From Rhodobiaceae bacterium UBA7804 (GTDB lineage: Bacteria > Pseudomonadota > Alphaproteobacteria > Parvibaculales > Parvibaculaceae): a stretch of DNA of 64,000 nt. The translations under genes were made by a program, and so were the position numbers. Below the pieces are notes generated by a model, which was given only the letters and a program-made list of their open reading frames with translations, searched no databases and was not told the origin of the DNA. The DNA is taken from contig DLCG01000009.1 in assembly GCA_002480495.1 (NCBI GenBank), positions 212,473 through 276,472 on the forward strand. The letters are read 5' to 3'. Shown one piece after another: positions 53,399 to 61,819 of the stretch; the first letter of the stretch is position 1, and each line of letters starts with the position of its first letter.

Positions 53399-55618
53399 TC
53401 ACCAGTCGCTTGAAGGCGCCGTGTCGATCTCCGCGGGGACAGGAGCGTGAGCCTTGTCACGCTCTAACATCTCGGCCCCTGCCCTCCCCTGCTCCACCTC
53501 TTGCCAGTGGACGGCGTAGCGCTCACGCATCTCCCCGCGCACAGCCTCCGCCTCCTCCGCGCTCATCCGCGGCAGGGCTTCCAGATGACCGAATGGAAAA
53601 TCAAGCGAGACGGCGCCGTCGGTCACATTGCGGACCGAGACTGCGAACTCGCCCTTGCGCCGGCTCCCGATGAACTCAAGCGTCGTGTGGAGCATCGGGG
53701 CGAGCACCCGCGCATCCTTCTCCGAGACGCCGCCCGCGAACTTGATGCTCGTATTGGCCGCGAAGCTCTCCTGCAGCTTCGGCGACAGCTGGCCGATATA
53801 TTGATGCGCCAGCACCATGCCGACATTGTATTTGCGCGCCTGCTCCAGGATCACCGAGACGTTCTGGTCGAGATAATCGGCGCATTCGTCGACATAGACG
53901 AAGGTGGGGAGCCTCTCCCCTCTTGCTAGTGTCGCCCGTTCCTGCGCGGCTTGCGCGATCAGCGCGATGAAAAAGCGCCCGAAGATCTCCGTGCCGTTCT
54001 GCTTCAGGAGGTCCTTTGCCGTGTTGATCAGGATGACCTTGCCCTCATTCATCTCGGCGAAGAGGTCGAGCTTGTTCCTCGGATGCGAGAACATACGCTC
54101 GAAGGTCCGATTCTCGAGAATACCCCAGAGACGGCGAACCACCTGCCGCTTCGTTTCCTCGAACTGCTTGCTGTTGAACTCCGTCTCGAAAAAGGCCCGG
54201 GCCGTGCCGTCGAGTTTCTCGATATGGGCTTTGTATGTCTCGTAGCCCTTCGGCTCCATGAGCTCCCGGAAGGTGTGGATGGTCGCATCCGGGATATGGA
54301 GCATCAGCCGTGTGATGTAGCGGAAGATCACGCTCTGTTTCTGCGTGAGTTCCGCCGAGAGGAGTGAGCCCAGTACGAAGTCGTAGAGTTCGAGGATGCC
54401 ATTGACGAGGCGCTCACGCTCAAGCGGGGCATAGGCGCCGATCCGTTCCATGCCGGCATCGAAAAGATTGAGGGCAAGCGGATATTCAATATCGGAGGGA
54501 TCGATCAGGCAGAGACGGCCATGCAGCGCCTCGCCCGATGCGAAACATTTGAGGCCGGCGATGTTACGGATGAGATCGCCCTGGGAGTCGATCACGATGA
54601 CCGAGGCCTCGCCCTTGCCGACGCGCTCCAGGTCCTGCGCGATCATGTATTGCAGCGTCTGGCTCTTGCCATGGCCAGAGCCCGCCACGATCCAGTGATG
54701 CTCGAACCGGCTCCCGTCCGAAATGTCGAACGGAATATCGGCCGCGAACATCTCCTCGAGCGGCGTCTCGCGAAGAAAGGCCGGCACGAGCTCCCGGGGC
54801 GGCGCCTTGCTCTCATGCGGCAGAAGGAGCGGTTTCCGGTTCCCCGGCGGCTCGGGATGAAAAATGCCCGAGGCCTCATACTGGTTGCGCGACAAGCGGT
54901 GGCGAAGGCCCGAGAAAAGCCCGGCTTCCGACGCTTTCGCCGAGAAGTAGGGCAACAGCAGCCGCTCGACCGCTTCGCCCGGATGCGCCATCGCATCGAT
55001 AAGCGGCATCCGGAACCCGGTCTTCAACCCGCCGGCATCGGCGGCCTCGACAAGAGCTTCCGCCTCCTGAAAGGCAGCAGGCGGGAGCCGGCGGCAAAAG
55101 CCAGAGAGCGACTGGAAGATCGCCTCTTCCATCCGTTCCACTATGTCCGCGCGTTCGAATTTCGCGATGAGCGCCTCGATCCGATCACGGTAGCGTGCGA
55201 GTTCGATCTCGCCGGCTTCCGGAGCGAGGGTGGGGATATCGCCCGCAAGACCCTCCGTCCGGTAGAGCTCTTCGGCGAGCTCGAAAATGCGAACTGAAAC
55301 CTCGTAGGACAGGAGGCCCTCCTCCAGCGCATCGGCAAGGCGTTTCCAGACGGCGCCGCTGAAATCCTCGGGGTCGGGAAACACCTTCTCCGCCCTGAGA
55401 CGGGAGGCCGTCTCGTAGAGCCTCAGCGCCTCGCGCCGCGCGCGCGCCGTCCGCGCGGCAGGTCCGGTATAGAGCGCGATGCCGATCCAGCAGCCGATCC
55501 CGATGAGAGCCAGAGGGATGAGGAAGGGCCCCAGGAAATAGACGCCGGAGATTAGCCCCACGAGCACGGCCGCGGCGGTCAGGAGGTCTTCGGGCTTCTC
55601 GAAATCGAGCCCGCCCAT
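53399..55618 (-). CDS. VirD4/TraD-like conjugation ATPase
   Basis: 739 aa. Two N-terminal membrane helices (about 12-50) precede a large linker, then the AAA+ core with Walker A GSGHGKSQ near 315, Walker B VIVIDSQGD and a second acidic motif VYVDECADYLD near 575, in the HerA/FtsK/VirD4 order. It probably couples or pumps element DNA in transfer. No relaxase or mating-channel gene is in the window, so it might use another element's machinery. Confidence 0.82.
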   Translation of the reverse strand: MGGLDFEKPEDLLTAAAVLVGLISGVYFLGPFLIPLALIGIGCWIGIALYTGPAARTARARREALRLYETASRLRAEKVFPDPEDFSGAVWKRLADALEEGLLSYEVSVRIFELAEELYRTEGLAGDIPTLAPEAGEIELARYRDRIEALIAKFERADIVERMEEAIFQSLSGFCRRLPPAAFQEAEALVEAADAGGLKTGFRMPLIDAMAHPGEAVERLLLPYFSAKASEAGLFSGLRHRLSRNQYEASGIFHPEPPGNRKPLLLPHESKAPPRELVPAFLRETPLEEMFAADIPFDISDGSRFEHHWIVAGSGHGKSQTLQYMIAQDLERVGKGEASVIVIDSQGDLIRNIAGLKCFASGEALHGRLCLIDPSDIEYPLALNLFDAGMERIGAYAPLERERLVNGILELYDFVLGSLLSAELTQKQSVIFRYITRLMLHIPDATIHTFRELMEPKGYETYKAHIEKLDGTARAFFETEFNSKQFEETKRQVVRRLWGILENRTFERMFSHPRNKLDLFAEMNEGKVILINTAKDLLKQNGTEIFGRFFIALIAQAAQERATLARGERLPTFVYVDECADYLDQNVSVILEQARKYNVGMVLAHQYIGQLSPKLQESFAANTSIKFAGGVSEKDARVLAPMLHTTLEFIGSRRKGEFAVSVRNVTDGAVSLDFPFGHLEALPRMSAEEAEAVRGEMRERYAVHWQEVEQGRAGAEMLERDKAHAPVPAEIDTAPSSDW

Positions 55619-55623
55619 CTCCG

Positions 55624-56004
55624 TCAGATCTCGATACGCTGCGGCTCGGCAAGCTCCGCACAGCCCGTCAGGAAGGCCTTGAGGGTCTTCAGCCCCTCGA
55701 CCACCTCGTCCTGATACAGCTTCGCATCGAGCGGCGTGTCGACCACATGACGGCTCGGGCCCCGCAAGAGGTCGGCGAGGCGCAGATGCGCGAGCTTCGC
55801 CTGGTACTCATACTGGTCGGCTTTCATCTTGCCGAGGCGATGCGCGTTGATGTCGCGCTCGACCACGATCCGCTCGCCGAGATTCCAGCGCTCCGCGATC
55901 GCCCGCTCCTCTTCCGAAAACTGCACCGCGACCGTGACCTCGACCTGCGGCACCTTCTTGATGACCCCGGCCGTGATCTCCTTGTGCTCGATAGACGCCT
56001 GCAT
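55624..56004 (-). CDS. Small protein upstream of the VirD4-like ATPase
   Basis: 126 aa, no signal or membrane segment, acidic and helical. No family recognised. Its stop is 5 bp from the ATPase start, so the two are probably translationally coupled and may interact, as relaxosome or coupling-protein accessories do. Confidence 0.6.
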   Translation of the reverse strand: MQASIEHKEITAGVIKKVPQVEVTVAVQFSEEERAIAERWNLGERIVVERDINAHRLGKMKADQYEYQAKLAHLRLADLLRGPSRHVVDTPLDAKLYQDEVVEGLKTLKAFLTGCAELAEPQRIEI

Positions 56005-56361
56005 GAACCCACCCTCTTTATTTGCTGTCCTGCCCCTCGATAGACCCTGACTTCACCTGTACTGGAGAAATCGAAGCGGACGCTGCGTCAGGGAGTCAAG
56101 CGGTTTCAAGTCTCATAAGGCATGAAAAGGCCTCGAAGAGGCCATAAGTCGGACTACGGAAGATTGCCGGCCCGGCGCCCAAACGCTTGATTCCGCTTGC
56201 CTATTGCTTGGGTCATCCGTGGACGGAAGGGCGATACGGTATCCCCCAGCCTATCCCCCTGCCCATCGCCCTCGATCGTGGGGAATTTGGGGTCAAAAAG
56301 ATGGGGACCGGGAGCGACCCGGTCCCCAAGGACCCTTCAGAAGGAAGTGCCGGTGATGGTC
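56005..56361. other. Non-coding gap in the mobilisation block
   Basis: About 360 bp without a gene. It has a hairpin GGCCTC-GAA-GAGGCC (56129-56143) inside two ATAAGGC/GCCATAAG half-sites, which could be a terminator or part of a transfer origin. No nic-site consensus is recognisable. Confidence 0.4.
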
Positions 56362-56565
56362 TTACGCGTCTCGCAATGCGATCCGCGCGTCGAGCCATGC
56401 CTCGATTTCCGACAGCAACCACACAACACGATTCTGGCCGAGCTTTATCCGCTTCGGGAACTGCCCGGCCGCCTCGAGCCTTGCAATATGCTGGCCGGAA
56501 TACGGGATGCCACAGACAGTCTTCAACTCCTTCTTGGATACGACCTGCTTTTCGTACCGAGCCAT
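56362..56565 (-). CDS. AlpA-family excisionase/regulator
   Basis: 67 aa, single winged helix-turn-helix of the AlpA/MerR type (SKKELKTVCGIPYSGQHIAR, GQFPKRIKLGQNRVVW, SEIEAWLDARI). AlpA proteins activate excision of integrated elements or act as excisionases. It starts the leftward mobilisation block and is divergent from the carrier/protease locus. Confidence 0.8.
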   Translation of the reverse strand: MARYEKQVVSKKELKTVCGIPYSGQHIARLEAAGQFPKRIKLGQNRVVWLLSEIEAWLDARIALRDA

Positions 56566-56776
56566 CGAACTCTCCCTTGATGAAAGGGAGCGTCGACGCC
56601 CCGGGTTGGGCTAAGCCGCACCAGTGGGCAGGAAAAGCTTAGGGAGGGAGAGGGCGGGAGTCGAGGGAGAGAGATGAAGATCATTCTGGGAGCGGAACAT
56701 AGTACTCCGACTCCGGACTGATTCGTCTGAGCATGCTTTTAGAAGCTACAGAAAATACCTATCTCTTCCTGGATAG

Positions 56777-56794
56777 CTGAAAAGTAGTTTTCAG
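56777..56794. promoter_or_regulatory. Palindrome upstream of the PPTase gene
   Basis: CTGAAAA-GTAG-TTTTCAG, perfect 7-bp arms, 43 bp before the PPTase start, in the divergent AlpA/PPTase gap. A repressor site is likely; the binder is unknown. Confidence 0.4.
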
Positions 56795-56837
56795 AGCTAG
56801 AATTATTAGGTCGCCGTTCCCCGAGGGAAGTTGCCCC

Positions 56838-57488
56838 ATGTCCGAGCTTCCATCATGGCTGCACATAGCAGTTCGTAACATTTCCGCGGTTCAGGGGACA
56901 CTGATGACAGAAGAGCTTCCTCTGCTGGAGGGAGTGAACCCAACACGACGTCAGGAAATTATCTCTGGACGCACGTTAGCTCGTGAACTCATGGCGGAGA
57001 TGGGCTTTTCGCCTCTCCCTATTGCTCGACATGCGGTCGGCTCCCCGGTTTGGCCAACAGGGCTCTGCGGAAGCATCGCGCACAGCAATCGCCATGTGGC
57101 CGTGGTGTTAGCACCGTCCAGCAAGGCCCTTTCGGTCGGCGTAGACATTGAAGATGGGCGGGGCCTGGGAACAGCGTGGACAGAGGTCGCTTCTGAGGAC
57201 GAAGTTGCGTCGTTTGGCAGTCAGAGGGCCTCTGCAGACAGCGCGACTATTGTACGAGAAATATTCTCTGCCAAGGAGGCCCTATACAAGTGCCAGTCCC
57301 CCATAACCGGCAATGAGGATTTGGGCCACTTAGATATAGCAGTGATGCCCACTTCAAACGGCTCAATCAAAGCTGTGAATGTTAGAACCTTGGATCAACA
57401 AACTGCCGAGGCTGTCACCGCAACAGTCATTAAGATCAGGGAATTCTGTGGAGTTACCCTAGCTCTAGCATGGCTACCTGCGGCATAA
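56838..57488 (+). CDS. 4'-phosphopantetheinyl transferase
   Basis: 216 aa of the EntD/Sfp-like superfamily. SIAHS (79-83), the Mg-binding VGVDIE (D103, E105) and FSAKEALYK (E147) are intact. It would move 4'-phosphopantetheine from CoA to a Ser of a carrier protein. The next gene, 66 bp downstream, encodes a small protein with the DS motif of carriers, so a dedicated pair is plausible. A GAGGGAAG site lies 9 bases from the ATG. There are no NRPS or PKS genes in the window. Base composition is more AT-rich than the chromosome. Confidence 0.85.
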   Translation: MSELPSWLHIAVRNISAVQGTLMTEELPLLEGVNPTRRQEIISGRTLARELMAEMGFSPLPIARHAVGSPVWPTGLCGSIAHSNRHVAVVLAPSSKALSVGVDIEDGRGLGTAWTEVASEDEVASFGSQRASADSATIVREIFSAKEALYKCQSPITGNEDLGHLDIAVMPTSNGSIKAVNVRTLDQQTAEAVTATVIKIREFCGVTLALAWLPAA

Positions 57489-57495
57489 GAATGTG

Positions 57496-57540
57496 TTTGA
57501 TTTTCGAACATTTTTTTGCTATATAGTTCGATGTTCGAAC
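57496..57540 (+). promoter_or_regulatory. Promoter with palindromic operator
   Basis: TTTGAT (57496-57501), an 18-bp spacer and TATATA (57520-57525) form a sigma-70-type promoter. A palindrome GTTCGA-TGT-TCGAAC (57526-57540) covers the start site and a matching half-site TTCGAACA lies in the spacer (57503-57510). The geometry fits repression by the XRE protein of the same operon. Confidence 0.65.
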
Positions 57541-57554
57541 TAGGAGGTGGCGAC

Positions 57555-57884
57555 ATGGCCAAACCCAAGCTTCTCAGCCCAAAGGAATTTTCGCCCATTC
57601 AGGGTGACCTTGAAAAGGCGCTCACAGAAGGACTTAACGCTGAGCTGAAAGATGGGGCATGGCAGGCGGATCCTGATTCAGACCTATGGGACTTGCCGAC
57701 GGTAGACTCCAAAACCGTCTGCAAGCTTTCTCCCATCGTCGAGAAGATCACGGGCCATAAGCTGAAGCCAAAATGGGTCCGCAAAGGCGGATATCCCAGT
57801 ATTGATGAAGCTGTCTCCGACCTTGTTAGTCACATCGCTCAGGACTGCGTGGCGACTGGCGCTGCGTCGGTCGCCGCCGAATAG
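57555..57884 (+). CDS. Acyl/peptidyl-carrier-protein-like small protein
   Basis: 109 aa. After a helical N-terminus, LPTVDSKTVCKLSPIVEKIT is followed by GHKLKP and GGYPSIDEAVSDLVSHI, the helix II-loop-helix III pattern of carrier proteins, with S52 in the DS position that accepts phosphopantetheine. The usual DSL is DSK here. The start at 57555 has AGGAGGTGG; a short upstream frame overlaps the promoter and is rejected. Placed right after a PPTase gene and first in the XRE-protease-nucleotide operon. Homology is judged by pattern only. Confidence 0.6.
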   Translation: MAKPKLLSPKEFSPIQGDLEKALTEGLNAELKDGAWQADPDSDLWDLPTVDSKTVCKLSPIVEKITGHKLKPKWVRKGGYPSIDEAVSDLVSHIAQDCVATGAASVAAE

Positions 57885-57910
57885 GACTGAGTGATCGAGG
57901 GAGTTGCCAA

Positions 57911-58252
57911 ATGTCATCGGATCGCGAATCTATCGCTGCCAAATTGAGAGAGGCCAGAGAGTATCTCGGTCTTTCACAGCAGGAGGTAGCGGACGCTCTC
58001 AAGCTGTCCCGTTCGGCCGTTTCTCTTATTGAAACGGCACAACGTGGTGTGGACTCGACCGAGCTGAAAGCAATGGCGCGTTTGTATCAGCGTCCAATTG
58101 GATACTTCACCGGCGAAGAACCTCAGCCGTTGGGTGGAGACGTTGCACTTCTCGCTAAACAGGTTTCAAAATTATCCGAGCAAGATCGCAGTGAACTGCT
58201 TCGGTTCAGTGAGTATCTAGTCCAACGCTCGAAGGCCGAGACCGAGAGATGA
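57911..58252 (+). CDS. XRE-family transcriptional regulator
   Basis: 113 aa. The Cro/CI-type helix-turn-helix spans 10-65 (LREAREYLGLSQQEVADALK, SRSAVSLIETAQRGV), followed by a short helical tail. It overlaps the ImmA/IrrE-chagasin gene by four bases. XRE plus ImmA/IrrE pairs usually form a switch in which the metallopeptidase cleaves the repressor upon a signal. The operator at 57526-57540 is its likely target. Confidence 0.85.
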   Translation: MSSDRESIAAKLREAREYLGLSQQEVADALKLSRSAVSLIETAQRGVDSTELKAMARLYQRPIGYFTGEEPQPLGGDVALLAKQVSKLSEQDRSELLRFSEYLVQRSKAETER

Positions 58253-59244
58253 CATCCAAACGCGACGCAATCCTGAACGGAGTTGCGCGAGCCAGCGAGT
58301 TGCACACTCAGCTCGGCGTTCGCGAAGCTTTGGCAAGCGGCACGGACTCAGTAGATGTTTTTGGAGCCGCACAAAGGCTTGGATTATTCATCATGTTTCG
58401 ACCGTTGGATGGATTGCTCGGAGCCTATGTTCCTACGAGAGCACTATGTGGAATGCTGGTTACCACGCAGCGTGACCTCCACGTACAGCGCTTCACGGCC
58501 GCCCATGAGTTGGGGCACCATATGTTGGAACACCGAACGCTCAGCCTCGACAACGACGTAGGCTTCGTCGGACGAGGTGAAGAGGCGAAACATGATCTGC
58601 AAGAGGTGGAAGCAGATGCCTTCGCAGCGGAATTCCTTCTGCCTCGATGGCTCATAGTTGCCCATCTAAATCGGCAGAGATGGGGCCGCGAGCACGTTAG
58701 GAAGCCCGACATCGTATATCAATTGTCTCTTAGGTTGGGCGCTAGCTATGCCGCAACGTGCTGGGCCTTGTTTTCACAGAAGCTCATTGACCGCGGAACA
58801 GTCGAGCACCTCAGAAGCGTCGAGCCGAAGGAAGCCAAACAAAGAGCCGTTCCTGATGTTCATCCGGAAAATTGGCACAGGGACGTCTGGGTAATTTCAG
58901 ACAAGGATCGCGGCACCCGCGTGCTGGGTGCCCCTAACGATCTAATAGTTCTGGCTTTAGACGAACATACCGCGGCCGGATACTCATGGGACGCCGACGG
59001 CTTAACGCAGGCGGGTATGACTATCGAAAGAGATGACAGAGTCGCCGTCGACGACAAACGCATTGGTGGAAGAGTGCAACGCCGTTTGGTCGTTCGAGGC
59101 AGTGGCGAGACGCACTTACATCTCGAAGAACGTAGGCTTTGGGAGAAGAACGAAACCGGTCGGAGCAGTTTTGATATCGATCTTACGCTTGTTGGGCGTG
59201 AGCCTGCCGGGATACCGCGAGCCGGTAGAGTCCTCGCCGCATGA
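58249..59244 (+). CDS. ImmA/IrrE metallopeptidase fused to a chagasin-like inhibitor domain
   Basis: 331 aa. The zinc peptidase (M78) domain holds HELGHH (H86, E87, H90) and E121 in EADAFAAEFLLP. Residues about 213-315 carry a different domain with HTAAGYSWD (240-248), GGRVQRRLVVRG (273-284) and EERRLWE (293-299), matching the three inhibitory loops of chagasin/I42 proteins (NPTTGY, GxGG, RPW). These proteins block papain-family cysteine peptidases, and the next gene encodes one. I infer that this protein both regulates the XRE repressor and restrains the peptidase. The chagasin call rests on loop motifs, not an alignment. ATGA overlaps on both sides. Confidence 0.75.
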   Translation: MTSKRDAILNGVARASELHTQLGVREALASGTDSVDVFGAAQRLGLFIMFRPLDGLLGAYVPTRALCGMLVTTQRDLHVQRFTAAHELGHHMLEHRTLSLDNDVGFVGRGEEAKHDLQEVEADAFAAEFLLPRWLIVAHLNRQRWGREHVRKPDIVYQLSLRLGASYAATCWALFSQKLIDRGTVEHLRSVEPKEAKQRAVPDVHPENWHRDVWVISDKDRGTRVLGAPNDLIVLALDEHTAAGYSWDADGLTQAGMTIERDDRVAVDDKRIGGRVQRRLVVRGSGETHLHLEERRLWEKNETGRSSFDIDLTLVGREPAGIPRAGRVLAA

Positions 59245-59894
59245 TCGATATAAAATGCGCAATTCGGGTAGAGGTTGACCTTCGCCACAGTCTTCCGCCG
59301 GTCCGCGACCAAGGAGATCGACCAACCTGTTTGGCTTGCGCCACGAGTGATGCTCATAGCATCGCACATGGTTGTCCGCCTTTGTCCGCTGAATTTCTCT
59401 TCTACCAGGCTATCCAGCTCGCCAAGACCGGAAATCTGGTAGACGGCATTCTTTTTGAAGAAGCAGCGGAAGCGCTGGCACAAAAAGGGCAACCTGCCGA
59501 AACAGAGTGGCCTTATCCTCTTGTCCAGCCCGACCCTTGGGTTGTTCCGACGATTACAAAAGTGTGGAAAGGCGAGCTTGAACACAGCGGCGATAGCGCG
59601 GTTAGTTCGATTGCCCGGCTTCTGAAAGCAGACACGCCAGTCGTTCTCGGCCTCAAGCTGTCAGCGGCGTTTCTCTCCCCCCTTTCACCTCCCTACATCA
59701 TTTCTCCCCATGGTGCGGGCTTCGGAGGGCATGCTGTTTTGGCGATTGGGCTGGGGTCCGGCAGTGCTGCCACTCAGTACTTCCTTATTCGCAACAGCTG
59801 GGGCGACGAATGGGGAGATGCGGGCCATGCCTGGCTTGCTGCAGAATACCTAGCCGACAAGCACATCGGCTACGCGCCCGTAGTAGCTAGATAG
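59241..59894 (+). CDS. Papain-like C1 cysteine peptidase
   Basis: 217 aa. The catalytic set is complete: oxyanion Q24 and nucleophile C30 in VRDQGDRPTCLACAT, H164 in GFGGHAVLAIG, and N185 in LIRNSWGDEWG. There is no signal peptide or long propeptide, so it would be made active in the cytoplasm unless inhibited. The chagasin-like domain of the preceding protein is the likely guard. It overlaps that gene by four bases. Uncontrolled, it could be toxic; substrate unknown. Confidence 0.9.
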   Translation: MIDIKCAIRVEVDLRHSLPPVRDQGDRPTCLACATSDAHSIAHGCPPLSAEFLFYQAIQLAKTGNLVDGILFEEAAEALAQKGQPAETEWPYPLVQPDPWVVPTITKVWKGELEHSGDSAVSSIARLLKADTPVVLGLKLSAAFLSPLSPPYIISPHGAGFGGHAVLAIGLGSGSAATQYFLIRNSWGDEWGDAGHAWLAAEYLADKHIGYAPVVAR

Positions 59895-59906
59895 CGAGGA
59901 GAAGAC

Positions 59907-60716
59907 ATGTTCGCTCGAACCGCAACCACACGCGCAGAAGCATGGCTTATGGCTGCAGAGCATATGCAGATGACCCACGAGCGGGAATACAATGTTGTGC
60001 TCGAAATCCTACGCCCAGGGCTTGCTACGCCGGTGTCGCGGAAGATTGAAGATAAAGTTGATGCGTTCTTGAGGAATTTCAAAGCACAACCAGTACACAC
60101 TGTCGCGGAAACTATCTTTCCCGCAGCTGAGTATCTTCATGGTGGATTTGACGCGGTCTACGCGTACCCTGAGAGTATCTTTCCATTCATCAAGTCAGAG
60201 AATAAATGGGGCACGTATGCACTGCGTCTAACCGAGCGCAAGTGTACCAACGGCAAGAAAATCATTCCCCTCGAGCTCGCGATAGAAAAGTTGAAGAAGC
60301 GTCTAAAGGACAAGTCCACGATGCGAGCCATATACGAATTGGACTTGGGTATGGAGGCGCTTGAGTTGAAGCTTTACGAGACCGAGGAAGACCACAACAA
60401 CTACCGAGGTGGCCAATGCCTCAGCCATATCAGCTTGAAGCTTGGACCCAACCGGGAACTCTATATGACGGCGGTATACCGCTATCAGTACTACATTCAA
60501 AAGGCCCTTGGGAATTTTCTCGGCTTGGCTCGGCTTCAAGCGGCAATCGCTCACGAGGTCGGGATCGATGTAGGCCCGCTTGTTTGTCATGCCACGCTCG
60601 CCGTACTTGAAGACAAGCAGTTTGAGCAAGGAGTTGGTTGGAGCCGCGCGCAAGTTTCAGATCTCGTGGAATCCTGTAAAGGCATCCGCGACAATGAGAT
60701 TGTAGAGGCAGCATGA
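59907..60716 (+). CDS. Thymidylate-synthase-like protein
   Basis: 269 aa, length as E. coli ThyA (264). GGQCLSHISLKL aligns with the catalytic PPC..QFYV segment, giving C171 as nucleophile. It is followed by TAVYRYQYYIQKALGNFLGLARLQAAIAHE, matching the dUMP-phosphate Arg (R192, in place of RSxD) and the conserved Asn (N203). The PP before Cys and the RS are altered, so it is not a normal ThyA. Phage relatives make 5-hydroxymethyl-dUMP or similar pyrimidines; nucleotide-antibiotic clusters use similar enzymes. Its stop overlaps the MazG-like gene (ATGA). Confidence 0.7.
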   Translation: MFARTATTRAEAWLMAAEHMQMTHEREYNVVLEILRPGLATPVSRKIEDKVDAFLRNFKAQPVHTVAETIFPAAEYLHGGFDAVYAYPESIFPFIKSENKWGTYALRLTERKCTNGKKIIPLELAIEKLKKRLKDKSTMRAIYELDLGMEALELKLYETEEDHNNYRGGQCLSHISLKLGPNRELYMTAVYRYQYYIQKALGNFLGLARLQAAIAHEVGIDVGPLVCHATLAVLEDKQFEQGVGWSRAQVSDLVESCKGIRDNEIVEAA

Positions 60717-61819
60717 ACCTTCGCGATTACCAAGTCGAAGCGGTAAAGACCGCTCAGATCAACTGGGACAGCTCGTCCCAGAGAAACATCCCCGTGTTCG
60801 GCGTTCTTGGCGAACTCGGCTCTCTGGTATCGGAGATCAAGAAGTCTCTGCGCGACGGAGATGCGTACACTGAAGGGAAGGAGAATTTATCTGAAGAATT
60901 TGGCGACGTTCTCTGGTACCTCTCCGCGCTTGCTTCGCACTATGATCTCCAACTGAGTAAGTTGGTGGCGACAGCGGGACAACCCAAGCCAGGGAAAGGA
61001 CCATTTGGACACGTCTATGTGATGGTGAGAGCGATCACTGCTGTCACAGAGGAACTTGAAAATCTTCCTGCTCGAGCATCGATAGGTAGGCGGGATCACC
61101 TGGGTAGTTTGATTGGAATTGCCGGCAAGGCTACCTTGCAAGCGCTCAAAGTCCATGATCTGAAACTGTCACAAGTCCTTTCCGGAAATCTAAAGAAAGT
61201 TCGGGGTATGTTCGGCCCTGAAGTGCTAGGGCCTGCAAGATGTTTTGATGCTCCCCGAGCTCCGCGATATGAGCGTCTTCCCCGGAATCTCGACGTTCAG
61301 TTTCTGGAGCGCCAACGCGGAAACGGACGTGTTGAAGTGATCATGAGGGTCAACAACCTCAACATGGGCGATCGGTTAACAGATAACGCCGCGGTAGATG
61401 ACGGCTACCGCTACCACGATGCATTTCACCTCGCTTACGCGGCAGTACTCGGTTGGTCGCCGGTAACGCGCGCGATCTTTCGATGCAAAAGAAAAAGCGA
61501 TCCGGAAAAAGACGAGGTGGAGGACGGAGCACGCGCAATCATCATTGAGGAAGCCATCTCACATACGATTTTCAACTATGCTCTCGGGCACTCGATGCTT
61601 CGCGGTCTAGACAGGGTGGACCACAACATTCTCAAATTAGTTGGTAGAATGGTCCGCAATCTGGAGGTCAAAGAATGTGAGATGTATGAGTGGAAACGAG
61701 CAATCCTAATGGGCTTCGATGCATTCCGAAATCTCACTAGGCACAAGGGCGGTTGGCTGTTGCTCAATGCGGAGACTCAAAGCCTTACCTACTCACGAGA
61801 AGGTCCCGGCGCCGCCTGA
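60713..61819 (+). CDS. MazG-like NTP pyrophosphohydrolase
   Basis: 368 aa. The N-terminal all-alpha NTP-PPase domain has GELGSLVSEIKK (E34, E41) and EEFGDVLWYL (E61/E62, D65), the Mg-binding E-x-x-E pattern of MazG/dUTPase-like enzymes, with small changes. The C-terminal half has DGYRYHDAFHLAYAAVLGW and EEAISHTIFNYA, perhaps a second all-alpha domain. It would hydrolyse a (d)NTP to the monophosphate, consistent with supplying or removing a modified pyrimidine. Its 3' end overlaps the convergent gene by 31 bp. Confidence 0.75.
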   Translation: MNLRDYQVEAVKTAQINWDSSSQRNIPVFGVLGELGSLVSEIKKSLRDGDAYTEGKENLSEEFGDVLWYLSALASHYDLQLSKLVATAGQPKPGKGPFGHVYVMVRAITAVTEELENLPARASIGRRDHLGSLIGIAGKATLQALKVHDLKLSQVLSGNLKKVRGMFGPEVLGPARCFDAPRAPRYERLPRNLDVQFLERQRGNGRVEVIMRVNNLNMGDRLTDNAAVDDGYRYHDAFHLAYAAVLGWSPVTRAIFRCKRKSDPEKDEVEDGARAIIIEEAISHTIFNYALGHSMLRGLDRVDHNILKLVGRMVRNLEVKECEMYEWKRAILMGFDAFRNLTRHKGGWLLLNAETQSLTYSREGPGAA

